Source: an uncultured Muribaculaceae bacterium | Lineage (GTDB): Bacteria > Bacteroidota > Bacteroidia > Bacteroidales > Muribaculaceae | DNA: 19,343 nucleotides | NCBI GenBank assembly: GCA_905207535.1 | Contig: CAJLLX010000022.1 | Location: 1-19,343, forward strand | Direction of reading: 5' to 3' | In this document: in pieces, positions 15,803 through 19,343 of the stretch | Layout of the letters: the number at the start of each line of letters is the position of its first letter | Numbering within the stretch: position 1 is the first letter of the stretch | Notes under the pieces: model-generated | What the model saw: the letters and a program-made list of their open reading frames with translations, nothing else | What the model was told of the DNA's origin: nothing | Database searches by the model: none | Program-made: the position numbers and the translations under genes

Positions 15803-16414
15803 TTAATCATTAAGCATAGGTTTTACAATCCGTTTCATCCATGCAGGCATCATATCCACATCCCTGGCTAAGGATTCTTTGTCAGTTTCCATTGTTATGA
15901 GACTGCGTATTATCTGTATCTCTTCCTGTCCTACGTTTTCTTGTTTCAAAGCCCTAAGAGCTTGTACCATTAAGGACATGAGTCGTGTCGTATAGCAGAA
16001 ATTTTTTGGCACACCACGTTTTAGCACTACTTTCTGATTCTTCAAGTAGAGCGTCCTTTCACTGCCGGTTGTCAAATATGTATAATTTATAGGAACCTGA
16101 GTTGATAGCCCCAAAGCATTCAAAGCTGTCACGCCAAAAGGTATTACTTTTGCATTATCACGTTTAGAAATAGCTTGTACAATCTTGTCTACGGAAGGTA
16201 ATACTACACCAAATTTGCTTTTCCGTGGTTTAGCATAGATGCCCTGAGCGAGTTTCACTAAAACACCTTCATTTGTAAGTTCTGCCAAAGTGCCACCGAC
16301 AAATTCAGGATGGTAATCAGGGAAATCTGAACGGAACAGCACACGGTTCTCAGGCATAGTTGCTATACGTTGCCTGAGAGTGGTGCCATCTATGTCAGAA
16401 TATACGCTTCTCAT
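15803..16414 (-). CDS. abiEi: AbiEi-like antitoxin (DUF6088-type), first gene of the AbiE operon
   Basis: A 203-residue protein with an N-terminal winged-helix region (about 14-65: LRQRIATM, VLFRSDFP, FVGGTLAELTNEGVLVKLAQGIYAK). Next comes the AbiEi-type middle domain (PSVDKIVQAISKRDN, PFGVTALNALGLSTQVP, YLTTGSERTLYLKN), then a helical tail. AbiEi proteins bind their own promoter through the winged helix and neutralise AbiEii without forming a stable complex. The frame is open to a TTG at 16450, but that TTG lies inside the -7 box, so ATG 16414 is the start. A short leader of about 30 bases results. Confidence 0.85.
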   Translation of the reverse strand: MRSVYSDIDGTTLRQRIATMPENRVLFRSDFPDYHPEFVGGTLAELTNEGVLVKLAQGIYAKPRKSKFGVVLPSVDKIVQAISKRDNAKVIPFGVTALNALGLSTQVPINYTYLTTGSERTLYLKNQKVVLKRGVPKNFCYTTRLMSLMVQALRALKQENVGQEEIQIIRSLITMETDKESLARDVDMMPAWMKRIVKPMLND

Positions 16415-16458
16415 TACACCTTTGAAATTTTGACAATTTTTCAAATGCAAAGATACTA
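16379..16458 (-). repeat. 80-bp direct repeat, copy 1 (promoter and first codons of the antitoxin gene)
   Basis: This segment recurs at 16702-16781 in the same orientation (offset 323) with about six mismatches by hand count. It spans the -7 box, the leader and about the first twelve codons of the antitoxin. Confidence 0.85.
16448..16455 (-). promoter_or_regulatory. -7 box of the AbiE promoter
   Basis: On the - strand this reads TATCTTTG, an exact TAnnTTTG box, 33 bases before the antitoxin ATG. A TTG at 16482-16480 could be the -33 element but its 24-base spacing is longer than usual. The repeat array at 16483-16597 begins directly upstream, where a repressor or activator could reach the polymerase. 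Confidence 0.6.
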
Positions 16459-16482
16459 ATATTTCTTGAAAAAATACTACAA

Positions 16483-16597
16483 CAGTTCACTGAACATTTT
16501 TGCGGCAATTCACTGAATAATTTTGGGGCAGTTTAATGAACATTTTTGCGGTAGTTTACTGAACATTTTTGCGGTAGTTCACTGAATATTTTTGGGG
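16483..16597. repeat. Five 23-bp tandem repeats with an inner dyad, upstream of the AbiE promoter
   Basis: Units start at 16483, 16506, 16529, 16552 and 16575, each exactly 23 bp, with no gaps. The consensus on the + strand begins (C/T)AGTTCACTGAA and goes on to TTTTTG(C/G)GG. Each unit holds a dyad: GTTCA-C-TGAAC in unit 1, ATTCA-C-TGAAT in unit 2 (both arms changed, dyad kept), and one-mismatch versions in units 3-5. Evenly spaced dyads suggest a cooperative protein-binding array, perhaps for the AbiEi antitoxin. A remnant of a transposon end with repeated transposase sites is the main alternative. Confidence 0.85.
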
Positions 16598-16617
16598 TCA
16601 ATGTGAAATGTTGGTTG

Positions 16618-16737
16618 TTAAAATTGGGGCAACCGCTTCGCTACCCTCAGATCCTTCATTTCCCCAAAAATAATTTTGCGCCCCTGCCGCCGGGTTATTA
16701 AAGTGGCGCCATCTATGTCAGAATGTACGCTTCTCAT
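16618..16737 (-). pseudogene. Truncated second copy of the antitoxin gene start
   Basis: On the - strand the ATG at 16737 begins MRSVHSDIDGATL, matching MRSVYSDIDGTTL of the intact antitoxin. It then runs into unrelated sequence (ITRRQGRKIIFGEMKDL...) and stops at 16618. The homology ends at 16702, inside codon 13. A TAnnTTTG box is kept upstream (TACCTTTG on the - strand, 16772-16765), so a 39-residue peptide could still be made. It is probably debris from a duplication or insertion. Confidence 0.6.
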
Positions 16738-16781
16738 TGCACCTTTGAAATTTTGACAATTTTTCAAAGGTAAAGATGCTA
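16702..16781 (-). repeat. 80-bp direct repeat, copy 2
   Basis: Matches 16379-16458 at about 92% identity by hand count. The two copies bracket the 23-bp repeat array and roughly 100 bases of unassigned sequence, 323 bases apart. Confidence 0.85.
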
Positions 16782-16799
16782 AATCAGCTTTTCTCATCC

Positions 16800-16819
16800 G
16801 GACGCACCATGGTGCGTCC
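16800..16819. repeat. 20-bp perfect palindrome, REP-like
   Basis: GGACGCACCATGGTGCGTCC reads the same on both strands and is flanked by GTAGG on the far side (CCTAC at 16818-16822). Such GTAGGGACGCAC-type palindromes resemble REP elements scattered in Bacteroidales and other genomes; that link is from memory. Located 41 bases before the stop codon of the AlgJ-like gene, it may also act as a transcript end. Confidence 0.6.
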
Positions 16820-16860
16820 CTACATCGTGATATGTTTGACATTTCAAACGGGCTTTGCGG

Positions 16861-17925
16861 TTAGCGGGGGGAGTAGGCGCGGCGGAGGTAGCGGCGGGCC
16901 AGGGTGGGGCGGTAGTGGATGCGGTCGTAGAAGTTGGTGCTGTCCGACTGCTCGGCGCGAAATTCGCGTGTGAGGTCGACGAAATGGTCTCCGAAGGTGT
17001 CGCGCATGAAGCGTTGCTGCTCGGGGTTGAGCACATAGAGCGCGGGGGTGGGTCCGAGGATCACTTTGTAATCGGTGTGCTGACGGCTGAAGACGGCTGC
17101 CACGCGGCGCAGTGCGTCGCGATATTCGGGGGTAATCTCCCGTGGCAGAGGATGGTAGGGCTCATCCTCCGGGAGGAAGCCTCGGGTGGGGTAGCGGCGG
17201 TAAAACTCCTCGACATCGGCCTCTATCAGGCGGTCCCAGGCGGGAATGCGCTCCTCATTGATAATGCGGGTATACTCGACGGGCTGGCGGTTGAACACAT
17301 GCGCACCCGTGGTCTCGATGCGCTCGCCGGTGGCGCGCCATATGGCGTAGGGCTCGAGATAGCGGTAGTTGAGAAATCCGCAGAGGTATTTGTAGTGAAA
17401 CTGCAGGGCATACAGCGGATTGCGCACCACGGCGGGAGGATTGAGCGACGGCAGCCGCTCGGGATCGTAGGTAAACGACAGCACATCGGGCGCAAGCACC
17501 ACCAAAGCATGCCTTAGGGGCACCTTTTGGCGCTCGAGATACTCCACGAAGAGGGCCAGAGTGGTGGGAATCTGAGTGGAGCTGTCAAGATGTGTCACTC
17601 GGGCGCTGTCGGGGAGATAGCGGCGCCACTCGTCGGCATCATAGTAGCATGAAACCGACGATCCGAGGATAAACGAGTCGAAATGCTCGCTCGGATTGTA
17701 GCGCTCGAACGACTGCACCGAGAGCTGCCCCTTGTTGATGCCCAGCGAGTCGGCGAAGGGCTCGTCGTGCCAGCGTACTACCTTGAAGGGGTCGAAATAG
17801 ATATACGCCGCCGTGGCCAGCGCCAGAGGGAGCAGGGCAAAGAGGCCCGCGCGGAGCAGGAAGCCCCACGGCGAGCGGCCAAATGGCTTAGAACTGGAAG
17901 TAGAGGAACGTAGTGGCATCGACAA
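16861..17925 (-). CDS. AlgJ/DltD-like membrane-anchored SGNH-fold protein, partner of the MBOAT acyltransferase
   Basis: A 354-residue protein with a basic N-terminus and one membrane helix (about 20-44), followed by an extracytoplasmic domain. SFILGSSVS (84-92) fits SGNH block I with the nucleophile Ser near 89-90. YDRIHY (333-338) near the end supplies a D-x-x-H pair (Asp334, His337). This is the layout of proteins such as AlgJ/AlgX and DltD that finish O-acylation of a glycan with acyl groups exported by an MBOAT partner. The gene starts 38 bases inside the 3' end of the MBOAT gene, supporting coupled translation. ATG 17925 was kept, but the second ATG six bases later is equally possible. 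The acyl group and glycan are unknown. Confidence 0.72.
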   Translation of the reverse strand: MSMPLRSSTSSSKPFGRSPWGFLLRAGLFALLPLALATAAYIYFDPFKVVRWHDEPFADSLGINKGQLSVQSFERYNPSEHFDSFILGSSVSCYYDADEWRRYLPDSARVTHLDSSTQIPTTLALFVEYLERQKVPLRHALVVLAPDVLSFTYDPERLPSLNPPAVVRNPLYALQFHYKYLCGFLNYRYLEPYAIWRATGERIETTGAHVFNRQPVEYTRIINEERIPAWDRLIEADVEEFYRRYPTRGFLPEDEPYHPLPREITPEYRDALRRVAAVFSRQHTDYKVILGPTPALYVLNPEQQRFMRDTFGDHFVDLTREFRAEQSDSTNFYDRIHYRPTLARRYLRRAYSPR

Positions 17926-19291
17926 CGGGTGGCAAACGGAGCAGTCCGTAGATTAATATCAGAATATAAAACAGCATATAGAGGCTCAGGCGCCACACTC
18001 GGCGGCGGGGAAGCGGATAGGGACATTCGCCCCACGGCAGGCGGCGTGTGCCCCATTCGCAGCCGTAAAATAGGAGGGCGGTGAACAGGTAGAGGTGCAT
18101 CATCGTGGGGTAGTAGAGGAGCCACAGCCCCGCGGCCACCACTGCGGCGAGGATGATGAAATATGTGCGCTTGAGGGCGGTGTGATTTATCCCCCGGCGC
18201 CCGGCGATGGCCCGCGCCGCGCCGCGGAGGGCAGCGAACAGGATGCGGAACAGCACTATGGCCATCATCGACATCGGTATCACATAGCGCCAGCACCAGT
18301 CGAGGGCATAGGTGATGTCGTAGTTGAGGCGCACGGGCACTGTGGTGATGGCGAAGATGGAGAAGGTGGTGAATATGGCCGGCATATCGGCGAGCACCGG
18401 CTGCGGCGCATGGCGCATGTTGTCATATCCCAAGGCTTTCTGCAGGATGTAGAGCAAGCCGCTGAGGCATCCCCAGAGGATGAAGCCCCATCCGGCGCCG
18501 TGCCATAGGCCCGAGAGGAAAAACACCAGCGCCACATTGGCGTACATGCGTGCCTTGCCGCGCCGCGAGCCTCCGAGGGGGATGTAAACATAGTCGGTGA
18601 ACCAGCGGGTGAGGGTGATGTGCCAGCGGCTCCAGAGGTCGAGAAAGTTGCGCGAGATGAAGGGGCGGTTGAAGTTCATGCTGAGCTTCACCCCGAGCAG
18701 CCGGGCCGAGCCGGCGGCTATGTCGCAGTAGCCCGAGAAGTCGCAGTAGCCCTGGATGAGGAAGAGGATTCCGGCGATGTAGATGCGCAGTCCGTCGGGC
18801 TCTCCGGCCATCGAGTCGCCGTAGTAGGCATCGACCACAGCGCCGCAGGGGGCGGCCACGGCTACCTTTTTGAGCAGTCCCCAGAGGATGAAGCGCAGGC
18901 CCGTCACCGCCTCGCGGTAGTCCCAGCGGTTGACCCTCGCCAGCTGCGGCATGAGGGCCGTGGTGCGCTCTATGGGGCCGGCGATGAGCTGCGGGAAGAA
19001 GGCGATGAAGGTGGCGAAGAGGAGCAGATTGCGCGTGGGGCGCACTGTGCCGCGCCACACGTCGATGCTGTAGCCTATGGCCTGGAAGGTGTAGAACGAG
19101 ATGCCCACGGGGAGCAGCACGTCGATGGTGAACCAGTCCATCTCCCAGCCGAACCACCGCATGAGCCACGCCAGATTTTCGGTGAAGAAGTTGAAATACT
19201 TGAAGGTGGCGACGATGCCCACGTTGAGCACTATGTTGGCTACCAGCCAGAAACGCCTGTGGCTGCGCTCTATGAGCAGGGCCACGCCCAC
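17888..19291 (-). CDS. MBOAT-family O-acyltransferase (AlgI/DltB-like), apparently short at the N-terminus
   Basis: A polytopic membrane enzyme that passes acyl groups across the membrane for O-acylation of an exported polymer. Conserved features are FKYFNFF (30-36), LLPVGISFYTFQAIGYSIDVWRG (59-81), FFPQLIAGPIER (98-109), GYCDFSGYCDIAAGSARLLG (181-200), WSRWHITLTRWFTDYVYIPLGG with His224 (220-241) and the catalytic SGLWHGAGW with His264 (260-268). The only start in frame is GTG 19291, since TGA (19322-19324) and TAG (19334-19336) close the frame upstream. Typical relatives have about 70 more residues (two to three helices) before the segment where this protein begins, so it may be truncated, frameshifted or a shorter variant. 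Confidence 0.85.
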   Translation of the reverse strand: MGVALLIERSHRRFWLVANIVLNVGIVATFKYFNFFTENLAWLMRWFGWEMDWFTIDVLLPVGISFYTFQAIGYSIDVWRGTVRPTRNLLLFATFIAFFPQLIAGPIERTTALMPQLARVNRWDYREAVTGLRFILWGLLKKVAVAAPCGAVVDAYYGDSMAGEPDGLRIYIAGILFLIQGYCDFSGYCDIAAGSARLLGVKLSMNFNRPFISRNFLDLWSRWHITLTRWFTDYVYIPLGGSRRGKARMYANVALVFFLSGLWHGAGWGFILWGCLSGLLYILQKALGYDNMRHAPQPVLADMPAIFTTFSIFAITTVPVRLNYDITYALDWCWRYVIPMSMMAIVLFRILFAALRGAARAIAGRRGINHTALKRTYFIILAAVVAAGLWLLYYPTMMHLYLFTALLFYGCEWGTRRLPWGECPYPLPRRRVWRLSLYMLFYILILIYGLLRLPPVVDATTFLYFQF

Positions 19292-19322
19292 GGCTCTTTC
19301 ATTTAAGATTGCCCTCGACTTT

Positions 19323-19330
19323 CAAAAATA
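19323..19330 (-). promoter_or_regulatory. Possible -7 box upstream of the MBOAT gene
   Basis: The - strand reads TATTTTTG, matching TAnnTTTG, 32 bases before the GTG start. The -33 element would lie at or beyond the window edge, so this rests on one box in AT-rich sequence. Confidence 0.35.
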
Positions 19331-19343
19331 GTGCTATTTTATA

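Noticed and set aside
16483..16597. CRISPR array
   Set aside because: The units are contiguous 23-bp tandem repeats with no unique spacers, and no cas genes are nearby.
18620..19306. A 228-codon + strand frame opposite the MBOAT gene
   Set aside because: Glu/Gly/His-rich shadow frame; the - strand has conserved MBOAT motifs.

Overview
The window looks like a chromosome segment from a gut Bacteroidales, most likely of the Muribaculaceae type. The GC-rich core genes (around 60% by eye) include a DUF3332 lipoprotein and a long PurM-type AIR synthase. Promoters follow the Bacteroidetes pattern (TTTG, about 20 bases, TAnnTTTG), and Shine-Dalgarno sites are mostly absent. The family name is inferred; no rRNA or other phylogenetic marker was tested.

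Bases 1-5039 are an AT-richer accessory block on the + strand. It holds the C-terminal part of an MmeI-like (type IIG-like) adenine methyltransferase, an unrecognised 281-residue protein, a DExH superfamily 2 helicase, a GIY-YIG (T5orf172-like) nuclease and a 39-residue very acidic microprotein. The genes overlap by 1-4 bases or are 2-6 bases apart, so they look like one transcription and translation unit. I read it as a candidate DNA-modification and defence operon. The visible methyltransferase frame is interrupted by a stop at 18-20.

Bases 5040-14686 are core housekeeping genes, all on the + strand: cdsA (own promoter at 5073-5105), purM, an MltF-like lytic transglycosylase, a DUF3332 lipoprotein with a terminator, a phosphohexomutase with a textbook promoter, a structured leader and a strong terminator, an RluA-family pseudouridine synthase, fmt and rarA.

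Bases 14759-16860 are a second accessory insert on the - strand: an AbiEi/AbiEii type IV toxin-antitoxin pair. Upstream of it lie five 23-bp tandem repeats, each with a GTTCA-N-TGAAC-like dyad. Beyond them is a second copy of the antitoxin's promoter and start (80-bp direct repeat), which runs into unrelated sequence, and then a 20-bp perfect palindrome of REP type.

Bases 16861-19343 (- strand) carry a two-gene exopolysaccharide or cell-wall O-acylation module: an MBOAT acyltransferase that seems to lack the usual N-terminus, and an AlgJ/DltD-like membrane-anchored SGNH protein. The two genes overlap by 38 bases.
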